Origin: RGIG4608 sp045125655
Lineage (GTDB): Bacteria > Bacillota > Clostridia > Oscillospirales > CAG-272
Assembly: GCA_045125655.1 (NCBI GenBank)
Contig: JBGVNP010000115.1
Span: 8,866 to 72,865, forward strand
Direction: 5' to 3'
Length of the DNA stretch: 64,000 nucleotides
Shown here: piece by piece, positions 8,840 to 17,967 of the stretch
Position numbering within the stretch: the first letter of the stretch is position 1
Layout: every line of letters begins with the position of its first letter
The notes under the pieces: model-generated
What the model was told of the DNA's origin: nothing
The model's database searches: none
What the model saw: only the letters and a program-made list of their open reading frames with translations
Made by a program: the position numbers and the translations under genes

Positions 8840-9322
8840 ATGGAACATAATAATATTGAAATATACAAGGCCACTATGCAAAAAATGATTTGTATAGCAA
8901 GAATGCACCGAGGAGTTTTTGAAAAGAATATTTCAATGCTCGGAATACATCATTCCCAGCATCAGCTCCTTATGTATATATCCAAACGAGGAGAGGTTGG
9001 TTCCCAAAAGGAGATAGCTGAAAAATTCGATATTTCTCCTGCAGCGGTAGCAAGAACTCTCAAATCCCTTGAGAGTGAAGGGTTTATCAAAAGAAGTGCA
9101 ACTAATAATGATTCAAGATTCAACAAGATAGTTCTTACTGAAAAAGGCAAAGAAATAGTTGAAAAAACACGGGAGATGTTTATTGAGATCGACCGCGAAA
9201 TATTTGAAAGCTTTTCTATGGATGATGTAAATGCTTTTAATAATTATCTTGATCAAATAAGAGCAACGCTTATTAACAAATATGAGGAAGGATGTGTGAA
9301 AAATGCAGAAGAAAAAAAGTAA
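8840..9322 (+). CDS. MarR-family transcriptional regulator
   Basis: A 160-residue winged-helix protein. The recognition helix region is visible around residues 53-75 (KEIAEKFDISPAAVARTLKSL) and the wing follows (GFIKRSATNNDSRFNKIVLT). Dimerisation helices flank it. It overlaps the exporter gene behind it by 20 bases, and an inverted repeat sits on the operon start site, so it most likely represses its own operon and is released by a transported compound. The ligand is unknown. GAGGTG precedes the ATG by 4 bases. Confidence 0.92.
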   Translation: MEHNNIEIYKATMQKMICIARMHRGVFEKNISMLGIHHSQHQLLMYISKRGEVGSQKEIAEKFDISPAAVARTLKSLESEGFIKRSATNNDSRFNKIVLTEKGKEIVEKTREMFIEIDREIFESFSMDDVNAFNNYLDQIRATLINKYEEGCVKNAEEKK

Positions 9323-11108
9323 AACTATAAATTGGTGGAAATATATAAAACCGTATCTTCCTTATTTTATACTCGGCCCGCTTTGTATGGTCATTGAAGT
9401 GGTTGGCGAAATACTGATGCCAAGATTACTTGCATATATCATCAATCTCGGTATAGATGGAGTTACAGAGGATATGCCGGGAGTGATCCTTTGGCTCTAT
9501 AATTTGATCGGTAACAATGCATTCTTTATAGTTGCCATAGCGGTGGGAATGATACTTACTGCGATACTTATGATGATAGGTGGCGTTGGCGGCGCATATT
9601 TTGGAGGCAAAGCTTCAGTAAATTTTGCGGCTGATTTGAGATTGGACATTTATAAAAAGATACAAAGCTTTTCTTTTTCCAATATTGACCATTTCAGCTC
9701 TGCGTCTTTAGTTACCCGCCTTACAAACGACGTTACTCAGCTTCAGAATTTTATCAATATGATGCTCAGAATGTTCTTCCGTTCACCCGGTATGCTACTC
9801 GGCGCGCTGATTATGGCAATTAGTCTTAATCCCTCACTTTCTATTATACTGGCAGTTTCAGTTCCTGTGCTTTTGATAGCAATTGCATGTATTATAGCAA
9901 GAGGATTCCCTTTATTTGGTAAAATGCAGACGAAGATTGATGGTCTTAATGCTACCGTTCAAGAAAATCTTACTAACGTGAGAGTAGTAAAATCATTTGT
10001 TCGAGAGGATTTTGAAGAGGCCAAGTTCAATCGTGCTAATGCTGACCTTAAGAGTACGGCGGGTACTGCTATGAAGAATATGATTCTTATGTCACCTGTG
10101 ATGACATTTATTATGAACGCTACTTCCATAGCTGTATATTGGTTTGGCGGTCAACAAGTTCTTGGCGGGCAAATGAATACGGGTGATTTTGCATCTTTCG
10201 TTACCTATATAACACAGATTTTATCATCTCTTATGATGGTAACGTTCTTATTTATGATGTTCTCAAGATCTATGGCATCTGCAAAGCGTATTGCGGAAGT
10301 AATGAACGAGGATATTGATATAACCGATTCCGCAAGCGGCTCGGAGCATCAGGTAAACCGCGGAGAAATTGAATTTAGAAACGTATCCTTCCGTTATTAC
10401 AAGGATAGCGAAGAAAAGGTGCTTGACAATATCAATCTTAAGATAAATGCGGGAGATACTGTTGGTATCATAGGTTCGACGGGTTGCGGAAAAACAACTC
10501 TTGTCTCAATGATTGCAAGACTTTATGACGTCGATGAAGGAGAGGTATTGGTTGACGGAGTAAACGTTAAAGATTATTCTCTCTATAATCTGCGTGAGGG
10601 TGTTGGTATGGTGCTTCAAAAGAATATACTTTTCTCGGGAAGCATTATTGACAATCTTCGTTGGGGTGACAGTGAAGCAACTCTTGAAGAAATAAGAGAA
10701 GCTGCGGATTACGCGCAGGCGGACGGCTTTATCACAAGCTTTAAGGATGGATACAATATGGACCTCGGTCAAGGAGGCACGAACGTATCGGGAGGACAAA
10801 AGCAGCGTCTTTGCATAGCTCGCGCACTTTTGAAAAAGCCGAAGATCCTTATTCTTGACGACTCAACAAGTGCCGTTGATATGGCAACCGAAGCAAGAAT
10901 TCGCGAGGCATTCAAGAACAGTCTTAAGGATTCAACAAAAATAATAATCGCGCAAAGAATTAATTCAGTTAAGGATGCGGATGAAATTATAGTTATTGAT
11001 GAAGGCAGAATCACGGGTGTTGGTACACACGAATACCTGCTTGAAAACAATACGGAATATCAAGAGATATATTATTCACAAATTGATAAAAAGGAGGATA
11101 AAAAATAA
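9303..11108 (+). CDS. ABC exporter half-transporter, degenerate-site subunit
   Basis: A type IV ABC exporter subunit of 601 residues: six membrane helices (about 18-315) followed by a nucleotide-binding domain. The ATPase has Walker A GSTGCGKTT and a canonical VSGGQ signature. Walker B reads ILILDDSTS, with Asp in place of the catalytic Glu, and the switch loop reads IIIAQR with Gln instead of His. Those substitutions mark the degenerate-site partner of heterodimeric exporters such as BmrCD, LmrCD and TM287/288. It overlaps the regulator gene by 20 bases and the partner subunit by one base (TAATG), implying translational coupling. Substrate is unknown; drugs or lipids are typical. Confidence 0.93.
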   Translation: MQKKKSKTINWWKYIKPYLPYFILGPLCMVIEVVGEILMPRLLAYIINLGIDGVTEDMPGVILWLYNLIGNNAFFIVAIAVGMILTAILMMIGGVGGAYFGGKASVNFAADLRLDIYKKIQSFSFSNIDHFSSASLVTRLTNDVTQLQNFINMMLRMFFRSPGMLLGALIMAISLNPSLSIILAVSVPVLLIAIACIIARGFPLFGKMQTKIDGLNATVQENLTNVRVVKSFVREDFEEAKFNRANADLKSTAGTAMKNMILMSPVMTFIMNATSIAVYWFGGQQVLGGQMNTGDFASFVTYITQILSSLMMVTFLFMMFSRSMASAKRIAEVMNEDIDITDSASGSEHQVNRGEIEFRNVSFRYYKDSEEKVLDNINLKINAGDTVGIIGSTGCGKTTLVSMIARLYDVDEGEVLVDGVNVKDYSLYNLREGVGMVLQKNILFSGSIIDNLRWGDSEATLEEIREAADYAQADGFITSFKDGYNMDLGQGGTNVSGGQKQRLCIARALLKKPKILILDDSTSAVDMATEARIREAFKNSLKDSTKIIIAQRINSVKDADEIIVIDEGRITGVGTHEYLLENNTEYQEIYYSQIDKKEDKK

Positions 11109-13003
11109 TGGCTGCAAGAACTTTAGAAGAGCTTCAAAAGCAATATAGCAGTAAATCCTCCAAAAAGGGTGCCATACCCCCTCACGGACCAAGAGGGAGA
11201 GGTGGCGGACCTGGGGTTAGAGCTAAAGGAAAACCTCAAAATACCAAACAGACGATAAAAAGATTACTTGGTTATCTTGCCAAATATAAATTTAGACTTA
11301 TACTTGTTCTTGTTTGCATGATGTTCAGCACGCTCGCATCCTTGACGGGTGGATACATTCTTCGTCCCGTTATAAATGCGCTTGTCGGAAAAAGCAAGCT
11401 TGAATTTTTGGGCATGGTATTTACTGAACCCCTTGAATATCTTGCGCTTATCCTATGTGTCATCGCATGCGTTTATCTCTGCGGTATTATAGCAAGCTAT
11501 GTTCAGGCAAGACTTATGCTTTCGGTATCAATGAATGCTATTGAGAGTTTAAGAAATGATCTTTTCAAAAAAGTACAGCGACTTCCCGTCAGAGAATTTG
11601 ACAGTGATAGCAACGGTACTATAATGAGTAGCTTTACCAACGACGTTGACAACATTGATATGATGCTTCACAATACGATAGTGAGTTTAATTTCGGGAAG
11701 TATAATGCTGATCGGTACGCTTGGTATGATGATTTATACAAACATATGGCTTACCTTGATTACTGTTGTGTTCATTCCCGTGTTTATGTTCCTTGCAGGA
11801 CAGATCGCGATGCGCTCTTCAAAATATTACGTTGGTCAGCAGGCGGCGCTTGGCGCGATAAACGGATATATTGAGGAATCAGTTTCAGGTCAAAAGGTAA
11901 TAAAAGTATTCAACCACGAAAAAATTTGCGAGGAAGAATTCAACACCCTAAACAATGATATGAGGGATAAGCAATTTAAGGCGCAATTTTTTGGCGGAAT
12001 TATGGGTCCCATCTTGGGTAATACAAGCCAGATCAGCTATTCACTTACTGCGGGAATAGGCGGTTTGCTTTGCGTTCTCAATGGATTTGACGTAGGCGGA
12101 CTCTCCGTATTCGTTCAATACTCAAGACAGTTCTCAATGCCCATCAACCAGATTTCTCAACAAATGAGCACAATCTTTTCTGCACTTGCGGGTGCTGAAA
12201 GAGTATTTGCTCTTATGGATAGAAATCCCGAGATCCCAAGTGTCGGCAACGTTCATTCGACCGAGGGCTTGAGAGGCGACGTTGTTCTTGAAAACGTAAG
12301 CTTTGGATACACTCCCGACAAAACTGTTCTTAAAAACATCTCTCTTTATGCCCATCCCGGTCAAAAGATTGCCTTTGTTGGCTCAACGGGTGCGGGTAAA
12401 ACTACAGTTACCAATCTTTTGAATCGTTTTTATGATATTGAATCCGGTAAAATTACTATCGATGGCGTTGATATCAAGGAATATAACCTTTCCGATCTCA
12501 GACAAAATATAGCCATGGTGCTTCAGGATACACATCTCTTTACGGGAACTGTAATGGAAAATATTCGTTATGCCAGACTTGATGCTACCGACGAGGAAGT
12601 TATTGAAGCCGCTAAAACTGCAAGCGCACATAGCTTTATAATGCGCCTTTCAGAAGGTTATAATACGATAATTGAGGGTGACGGTGCAAATCTTTCACAA
12701 GGTCAGCGACAACTTCTCAATATTGCAAGAGCGGCTCTCTCAAGAGCACCGATTCTTGTCCTTGACGAAGCAACAAGCTCGGTAGATACAAGAACGGAGC
12801 GTCATATAGAGCACGGAATGGATAGACTTATGAAAAACAGAACAACATTTGTTATCGCTCATAGACTCTCTACTGTAAGAAACTCTAATGCGATAATGGT
12901 ACTTGAGTACGGTGAAATTGTTGAAAGAGGGACACATGACGAACTACTTGCGATGCAAGGACGTTATTATGAGCTGTACACGGGCAAGAAAGAACTTGAT
13001 TAA
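11108..13003 (+). CDS. ABC exporter half-transporter, consensus-site subunit
   Basis: The partner half-transporter, 631 residues. It has an unusual Pro/Gly/Arg-rich N-terminal stretch (residues about 19-45), six membrane helices, then the nucleotide-binding domain. Walker A is GSTGAGKTT, Walker B ILVLDEATSS keeps the catalytic Glu, and the switch FVIAHR keeps His. Its signature, however, is LSQGQ rather than LSGGQ. That is the expected complement: its Walker motifs pair with the canonical signature of the first subunit to form the one active ATP site. The gene is preceded by AAGGAGG and followed by a strong terminator, closing the marR-exporter operon. Confidence 0.94.
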   Translation: MAARTLEELQKQYSSKSSKKGAIPPHGPRGRGGGPGVRAKGKPQNTKQTIKRLLGYLAKYKFRLILVLVCMMFSTLASLTGGYILRPVINALVGKSKLEFLGMVFTEPLEYLALILCVIACVYLCGIIASYVQARLMLSVSMNAIESLRNDLFKKVQRLPVREFDSDSNGTIMSSFTNDVDNIDMMLHNTIVSLISGSIMLIGTLGMMIYTNIWLTLITVVFIPVFMFLAGQIAMRSSKYYVGQQAALGAINGYIEESVSGQKVIKVFNHEKICEEEFNTLNNDMRDKQFKAQFFGGIMGPILGNTSQISYSLTAGIGGLLCVLNGFDVGGLSVFVQYSRQFSMPINQISQQMSTIFSALAGAERVFALMDRNPEIPSVGNVHSTEGLRGDVVLENVSFGYTPDKTVLKNISLYAHPGQKIAFVGSTGAGKTTVTNLLNRFYDIESGKITIDGVDIKEYNLSDLRQNIAMVLQDTHLFTGTVMENIRYARLDATDEEVIEAAKTASAHSFIMRLSEGYNTIIEGDGANLSQGQRQLLNIARAALSRAPILVLDEATSSVDTRTERHIEHGMDRLMKNRTTFVIAHRLSTVRNSNAIMVLEYGEIVERGTHDELLAMQGRYYELYTGKKELD

Positions 13004-13010
13004 AATTTTT

Positions 13011-13044
13011 AAATACCGACGAAATTTTCGTCGGTATTTTTTTT
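13011..13044 (+). terminator. Intrinsic terminator of the marR-exporter operon
   Basis: A 12-14 bp stem built on AAATACCGACGA and its complement (13011-13039), ending in eight T residues. Confidence 0.93.
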
Positions 13045-13063
13045 AAAAACACACAAAATAATA

Positions 13064-13092
13064 TTGCAAAAACGGATGAAATGTGATATACT
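13064..13092 (+). promoter_or_regulatory. SigA-type promoter of the uxuA operon
   Basis: TTGCAA (13064-13069), a 17-base spacer and TATACT (13087-13092), 58 bases upstream of the uxuA start. Confidence 0.7.
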
Positions 13093-13098
13093 AAATTT

Positions 13099-13114
13099 GT
13101 ATGTAATTAGATAC
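13099..13114 (+). promoter_or_regulatory. Palindromic operator candidate at the uxuA start site
   Basis: GTATGTAATTAGATAC is symmetric at 7 of 8 base pairs and begins about where transcription should start (+1 near 13099). The GT...AC ends resemble operators of GntR-family regulators, which commonly control hexuronate genes. No such regulator is encoded in the window. Confidence 0.55.
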
Positions 13115-13150
13115 CTATTCCATTTATTATCAAAACAGGAGGTTAATCCC

Positions 13151-14194
13151 ATGAAAATGACATTTAGGCATTATGGCCCTAATGATCCCGTAACTCTTGA
13201 GCAGATTTCTCAGATTCCTGACATGTACTCAATTGTTTCTGCGGTATATGACGTACCTGCAGGCGGTGTTTGGAGTGAGGAGAGTATCAATGCTATTAAA
13301 GCAAGTGCTGAAGCTCACGGACTCAAATTTGAGGTCGTTGAGAGCGTTCCCGTACCTGAGGATATCAAACTCGGAAATGAAAAAGCTCCCCAGCTTATCG
13401 AAAACTATTGCGAAAACCTTAGAAGACTTGCAAAAGCAGGTGTTAAATGCGTTTGTTATAACTTTATGCCTGTATTTGACTGGCTCAGAAGTGAGCTTGA
13501 GCATCAGGCAGCCGACGGTTCAAACAGCTTGGCTTATGACGAGCAGACCGTTCTCGCTATGAATCCTCTTGACGGTGGTCTTTCCTTGCCCGGTTGGGAC
13601 GAAAGCTACACACTTGACGGTCTTCGTGACCTTCTTAAGCAGTATGAGGCAATTGACGAGGAACAGCTTTGGAAGAACCTTGAGGCATTCCTTACAAAGG
13701 TAATTCCCGTTGCTCATGAGGTTGGTATCAACATGGCTATCCATCCTGATGACCCGCCGTGGGGCATTTTCGGTCTTCCCAGAATTATCACCTGCGAAGA
13801 AAATCTCGAAAGATTCCTCAAGATCGTTGATCTTCCTGAAAACGGTCTTACATTCTGCACAGGATCTCTTGGTGCATCCACTGAAAATGATCTTGTAAGA
13901 ATGAGCGCAAAATTTGCAAAGAGAATCCACTTTGCTCATATCCGTAACGTTAAGCACACAGGTCCCCGTCAGTTCCATGAGGTTGCGCATCCCACTGATT
14001 GCGGTTCTCTTGATATTTACGGAATCATGAAGGCACTCCACGATAACGGATTTGACGGCTATATGCGTCCCGACCACGGAAGAATGATCTGGGGTGAAAA
14101 GGGAAGATATGGCTATGGTCTTTATGACAGAGCACTTGGCGCTACTTATCTTCTCGGTCTTTGGGAAGCAATCGAAAAAGACGCTAAAAACTAA
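13151..14194 (+). CDS. uxuA: D-mannonate dehydratase UxuA
   Basis: UxuA removes water from D-mannonate to give 2-keto-3-deoxygluconate in glucuronate and related hexuronate breakdown. It is a TIM-barrel metalloenzyme. Expected segments are present: NFMPVFDW near residue 115, MAIHPDDPPW near 195, HIRNVKH and EVAHPTDCGSLD near 270, and RPDHGR near 305. The start is the ATG at 13151, eight bases after AGGAGG, giving 347 residues; a longer reading from 13064 overlaps the promoter and has no ribosome-binding site. The SDR gene follows after 16 bases, forming a two-step module. Confidence 0.95.
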   Translation: MKMTFRHYGPNDPVTLEQISQIPDMYSIVSAVYDVPAGGVWSEESINAIKASAEAHGLKFEVVESVPVPEDIKLGNEKAPQLIENYCENLRRLAKAGVKCVCYNFMPVFDWLRSELEHQAADGSNSLAYDEQTVLAMNPLDGGLSLPGWDESYTLDGLRDLLKQYEAIDEEQLWKNLEAFLTKVIPVAHEVGINMAIHPDDPPWGIFGLPRIITCEENLERFLKIVDLPENGLTFCTGSLGASTENDLVRMSAKFAKRIHFAHIRNVKHTGPRQFHEVAHPTDCGSLDIYGIMKALHDNGFDGYMRPDHGRMIWGEKGRYGYGLYDRALGATYLLGLWEAIEKDAKN

Positions 14195-14210
14195 TTAAGA
14201 GGTAATTATA

Positions 14211-15035
14211 ATGAATAAAGTTTGTGTTATCACAGGCGCAGGTGGCATTCTTTGCTCATCCTTCGCTGAAGAAATGGCTAAGCAGGGCTATAAGGTAGCT
14301 CTCCTTGACCTTAACGATGCAGCGGCTCAGGTTGTTGCTGACAGAATCAATGCTGAGGGCGGTTGCGCTAAGGCATACAAGGTAAACTGCCTTGAAAAGG
14401 AAAGCATTGAGGCTGCTCACGAGGCAATTCTCAACGATCTCGGTAAGTGCACTATCCTTATCAACGGTGCAGGCGGTAATAGCCCCAGAGCTACAACTGA
14501 TAAGGAATATTATGAGGTTGGTGACGAGGATAGAGAAAACATTAAGACATTCTTTAACCTTGACAAGTCCGGCTTTGATTTCGTATTCAATCTTAATATT
14601 ATGGGAACACTTCTTCCCACGCAGGTTTTTGCAAAGGACATGCTCGGTCAGGAGGGTTGCTCAATCCTTAACATCTCCTCTATGAACGCTTACCGTCCTC
14701 TTACAAAGATTCCCGCATACAGTGCCGCTAAGTCAGGTATCTCTAACTTTACACAGTGGCTTGCAGTTCACTTTGCAGGCGCAGGCATCAGAGTTAACGG
14801 TATCGCACCCGGTTTCTTTGTAACTAACCAGAACAGAGCGCTCCTCTTCAATGAAGATGGCACTCCCACACCCAGAACAAATAAGATTCTCAATGCTACT
14901 CCTATGAAGAGATTTGGCGAATCCGAGGAGCTTCTTGGCACACTCAGATTCCTCACAAATCCCGAGGAATCCGGCTTTATCACAGGTATCATCATTCCTG
15001 TTGACGGCGGATTCTCAGCTTATTCCGGAGTTTAA
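14211..15035 (+). CDS. SDR-family D-mannonate oxidoreductase (fructuronate reductase)
   Basis: A 274-residue short-chain dehydrogenase with the cofactor motif GAGGILCSS at residues 8-16, the structural NGAGG near 85, catalytic Ser and Tyr-x3-Lys (YSAAKSG near 168), and a GFFVTNQNR substrate loop. Directly behind uxuA, and similar in build to B. subtilis UxuB (YjmF), it most likely interconverts D-fructuronate and D-mannonate with NAD(P)H. This is inferred from family plus position. The E. coli UxuB is an unrelated long-chain enzyme. Uronate isomerase, KDG kinase and KDPG aldolase are not in the window, so the pathway must be completed elsewhere. Confidence 0.85.
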   Translation: MNKVCVITGAGGILCSSFAEEMAKQGYKVALLDLNDAAAQVVADRINAEGGCAKAYKVNCLEKESIEAAHEAILNDLGKCTILINGAGGNSPRATTDKEYYEVGDEDRENIKTFFNLDKSGFDFVFNLNIMGTLLPTQVFAKDMLGQEGCSILNISSMNAYRPLTKIPAYSAAKSGISNFTQWLAVHFAGAGIRVNGIAPGFFVTNQNRALLFNEDGTPTPRTNKILNATPMKRFGESEELLGTLRFLTNPEESGFITGIIIPVDGGFSAYSGV

Positions 15036-15050
15036 TCTTACAATAAATTT

Positions 15051-15085
15051 AAGAGCGTCCATCGTAATGATGGACGCTCTTTTCA
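15051..15085. terminator. Terminator between uxuA operon and nrdG
   Basis: A perfect 13-bp stem (15051-15063 with 15069-15081), five-base loop, TTTT on the plus side. Both converging operons end here. Confidence 0.9.
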
Positions 15086-15087
15086 TA

Positions 15088-15651
15088 TTAAGTTTCATAA
15101 ATATCTCCGCTACCCATTTTGCGCTCCCAAGTTCCTTCAAGCAAGACCATTTTGTTTTGCATGATGGATGCTTTGACGTCAATTATATTTTGATTTGAAG
15201 AGCCGCGGAAGAGAAGTGCGGAGCTTTTTAATTCCTCGACAAATTTTCCGTCAACAAGCACGTCGATGAGGGGAAGCAGTTCTTTGAGCTTTTCTTTATT
15301 ATCTTGATATTTGGGCAAAATATCGTTTTCAAACGAAAATCCCGTATAACACCAAATCTTTTTGTTTGGAATTTTAGTTTTAAACTGATTCAACAAATCT
15401 ACGAGTGCCGCTTGATTTTCGGGTTCAAACGGTTCTCCGCCGAGGAGTGTCAGTCCTTCAACAAAAGATGGCTCGGTTACTTCTATAATATGATCTATTT
15501 CTGTTTGTGTAAATGGATTTCCATAGTTGAAATTCCACGTTTCGGGGTTGAAGCAGCCCTTGCAGTGATGACGGCAACCGCTCACAAAGAGCGTTGTGCG
15601 AACACCGGGGCCATTTGCTATATCATTTTCTCTGATAAGTGCGTAATTCAT
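15088..15651 (-). CDS. nrdG: Anaerobic ribonucleotide reductase activating protein NrdG
   Basis: NrdG is a radical-SAM enzyme that installs the glycyl radical on NrdD. The 187 residues carry the cluster motif CRHHCKGC (Cys26, Cys30, Cys33) and the GGEPF SAM-binding motif near residue 70. It lies 56 bases downstream of nrdD in the same operon; a hairpin sits in that gap. AAAGGAA precedes the ATG. The activase needs a reduced iron-sulfur cluster, so it works only without oxygen. Confidence 0.95.
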   Translation of the reverse strand: MNYALIRENDIANGPGVRTTLFVSGCRHHCKGCFNPETWNFNYGNPFTQTEIDHIIEVTEPSFVEGLTLLGGEPFEPENQAALVDLLNQFKTKIPNKKIWCYTGFSFENDILPKYQDNKEKLKELLPLIDVLVDGKFVEELKSSALLFRGSSNQNIIDVKASIMQNKMVLLEGTWERKMGSGDIYET

Positions 15652-15670
15652 ATTAATTCCTTTGATTAAT

Positions 15671-15698
15671 AATCCCTTGCATATATTTGCAAGGGATT
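15671..15698 (-). other. Intercistronic hairpin between nrdD and nrdG
   Basis: An 11-bp perfect stem (15671-15681 with 15688-15698) with a six-base loop. On the transcribed strand it is not followed by a T run, so it is more likely an mRNA-stability or processing element that sets the NrdD:NrdG ratio than a terminator. The ATTTTT tail is on the wrong strand. Confidence 0.5.
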
Positions 15699-15707
15699 AA
15701 TTTTTGA

Positions 15708-17882
15708 TTAAAGATGAAGAACTCTTTCTTTGATCTCCTGTGTTCTTCCTTGGTTCCAATACTGCGTACCGATATATCCGCAGGTACGACGGGCTACGTT
15801 CATTGTGGACTGATCTGTATTTCCACAGTTGGGGCATTTCCAAATGAGCTTGCCGTCCTCTTCAACTATCTCGATCTCTCCGTCATATCCACAAATCTGA
15901 CAGTAATCACTCTTGGTGTTAAGCTCTGCATACATGATATTATCGTAGATAAATTTCATAACTGAAAGAACTGCATCAAGGTTATTCTGCATATTGGGTA
16001 CTTCTACGTAGGAAATAGCGCCACCCGGAGAAAGAGCTTGGAATTTTGCTTCAAGCGCGAGTTTCTTGAATGCGTCTATCTCTTCGGTTACGTGGACATG
16101 ATAGCTATTGGTGATGTAAGTTTTATCTGTAATGCCTTTTCTGATTCCAAAGCGCTTCTGCAAGCATTTTGCAAACTTATAGGTTGTGCTTTCAAGAGGA
16201 GTGCCGTAAAGGGAATAGTCGATGCATTCATCTGCCTTCCATTTCGCTGTGTACTCATTGAGCTTCTTCATAATATCCAAGCCGAGATTTTCACCCTCCG
16301 GCTCTGTAAGTTTCTTTCCGTTAAGTGCAAGAACACATTCCCAAAGTCCTGCATAGCCAAGTGAAATCGTTGAATATCCACCGTGAAGGTATTTATCAAT
16401 AGTCTCACCTTTAGGCAAGCGAAGGAGCGCTCCGTGCTGCCAAAGGATGGGCGCTGCATCGGAAAGAGTACCCGTAAGACGCTCATGACGACACTGAAGT
16501 GCTCTGTGGCAGAGTTCCATTCTATCATCGAATATCTGCCAGAAGCGATCCATATCACCCTCTGCTGAAAGTGCAATATCAACAAGATTTACTGTTACTA
16601 CGCCCTGATTGAATCTGCCGTAATACTTGGGTTGTCCGTTTTCATCGACATAGGGAGTCAAGAAGCTCCTACATCCCATACAGGTGTAGCAATGTCCATC
16701 CCCGTTTTTATCAATCTTATTTTGGAGCATAATTTTTTCGGAGATATAGTCGGGAACCATTCTTTTAGCAGTACATTTTGCCGCGAGCTTTGTGAGGTAA
16801 TAGTAGGGGCTATCCTCGTGGATATTATCCTCTTCAAGAACGTAAATAAGCTTTGGGAAGGCGGGTGTTACCCACACACCCTTCTCGTTCTTAACGCCCT
16901 TATATCTCTGCTTGAGTGTTTCTTCAATAATAATTGCAAGGTCACGCTTTTCGCGCTCATTCTTTGCCTCGTTAAGATACATAAACACAGTAACGAAGGG
17001 AGCTTGTCCGTTGGTAGTCATAAGAGTTACTACCTGATACTGAATTGTCTGAACTCCACTTCTGATCTCTTCCAAAAGACGTCCTTCTGTGATTCTGTCA
17101 ATATCCTCGTCACTGACATTGGGATCGATGGTTTTGAGTTCCTTTTCTACATTGACTCTTATTTTCTTTCTGCTGATATCGACAAAGGGAGCAAGATGTG
17201 TAAGACTTATACTTTGACCTCCGTATTGACAGGATGCTACTTGAGCAATAATCTGCGTTGCAATATTACAAGCGGTAGAAAAGCTGTGGGGCTTTTCTAT
17301 CATAGTTCCACTAATAACTGTACCATTTTGGAGCATATCCTCAAGATTCACAAGATCACAGTTATGCATATGCTGAGCAAAATAGTCGGAGTCGTGGAAA
17401 TGGATAATACCTTTTTCGTGTGCTTCAACAATATCCGAGGGAAGAAGAATACGCTTTGTAATATCCTTGCTGACCTCACCCGCCATATAGTCACGCTGTA
17501 CACTGTTTACAGTGGGATTTTTATTAGAATTTTCCTGTTTTACCTCTTCGTTATTACACTCAATAAGACTTAAGATCTGCTGGTCAGTAGTATTAGATTT
17601 TCTAATAAGGGCACGGTTATATCTATAAGTTATGTATCTTCGTGCAACGTCAAATGCGCGTTGATTCATAATCTGATCCTCAACCATATCCTGTATTTCC
17701 TCAACGTTGAGTGATCTATTCATATTGGCAGCGGCCATTTCAACATCTTCTGCAATTCTTTTTATTTGAATTTCAGACATTCTTGCACTTGGAACAACAC
17801 TTTCGTTAGCCTTGGTAACAGCAACGATTATTTTATTAACATCGAAAACAACTTCCGATCCATTGCGCTTAATTATCTTCAT
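15708..17882 (-). CDS. nrdD: Anaerobic (class III) ribonucleoside-triphosphate reductase NrdD
   Basis: NrdD reduces ribonucleotides to deoxyribonucleotides with a glycyl radical and is inactivated by oxygen. The 724 residues begin with an ATP-cone allosteric domain (about 3-90). The central barrel contains the active-site cysteines around TCMGCRSFL. The C-terminus has the zinc site (CQIC then CPNC) and the glycyl-radical loop RRTCGYIG at 698-705. AGGAGGT precedes the ATG. It leads nrdD-nrdG behind a promoter that is overlapped by two NrdR boxes. No aerobic reductase is seen in the window. Confidence 0.97.
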   Translation of the reverse strand: MKIIKRNGSEVVFDVNKIIVAVTKANESVVPSARMSEIQIKRIAEDVEMAAANMNRSLNVEEIQDMVEDQIMNQRAFDVARRYITYRYNRALIRKSNTTDQQILSLIECNNEEVKQENSNKNPTVNSVQRDYMAGEVSKDITKRILLPSDIVEAHEKGIIHFHDSDYFAQHMHNCDLVNLEDMLQNGTVISGTMIEKPHSFSTACNIATQIIAQVASCQYGGQSISLTHLAPFVDISRKKIRVNVEKELKTIDPNVSDEDIDRITEGRLLEEIRSGVQTIQYQVVTLMTTNGQAPFVTVFMYLNEAKNEREKRDLAIIIEETLKQRYKGVKNEKGVWVTPAFPKLIYVLEEDNIHEDSPYYYLTKLAAKCTAKRMVPDYISEKIMLQNKIDKNGDGHCYTCMGCRSFLTPYVDENGQPKYYGRFNQGVVTVNLVDIALSAEGDMDRFWQIFDDRMELCHRALQCRHERLTGTLSDAAPILWQHGALLRLPKGETIDKYLHGGYSTISLGYAGLWECVLALNGKKLTEPEGENLGLDIMKKLNEYTAKWKADECIDYSLYGTPLESTTYKFAKCLQKRFGIRKGITDKTYITNSYHVHVTEEIDAFKKLALEAKFQALSPGGAISYVEVPNMQNNLDAVLSVMKFIYDNIMYAELNTKSDYCQICGYDGEIEIVEEDGKLIWKCPNCGNTDQSTMNVARRTCGYIGTQYWNQGRTQEIKERVLHL

Positions 17883-17938
17883 TGCAACCTCCTAAAAAGT
17901 AAATATATTTAAATTTTTAGCAAAAATTCGACATAATA

Positions 17939-17967
17939 ATTATAACTATATATTGTGGTATAGTCAA
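17939..17967 (-). promoter_or_regulatory. nrdD: SigA-type promoter of nrdD-nrdG
   Basis: TTGACT (17967-17962), a 17-base spacer and TATAAT (17944-17939) on the minus strand, about 55 bases upstream of the nrdD start. One NrdR box covers most of the spacer. Confidence 0.78.

Noticed and set aside
16632..17573. A 313-codon plus-strand open frame opposite nrdD
   Set aside because: It is exactly antisense to conserved nrdD codons, lacks a ribosome-binding site and has a biased composition typical of a shadow frame.
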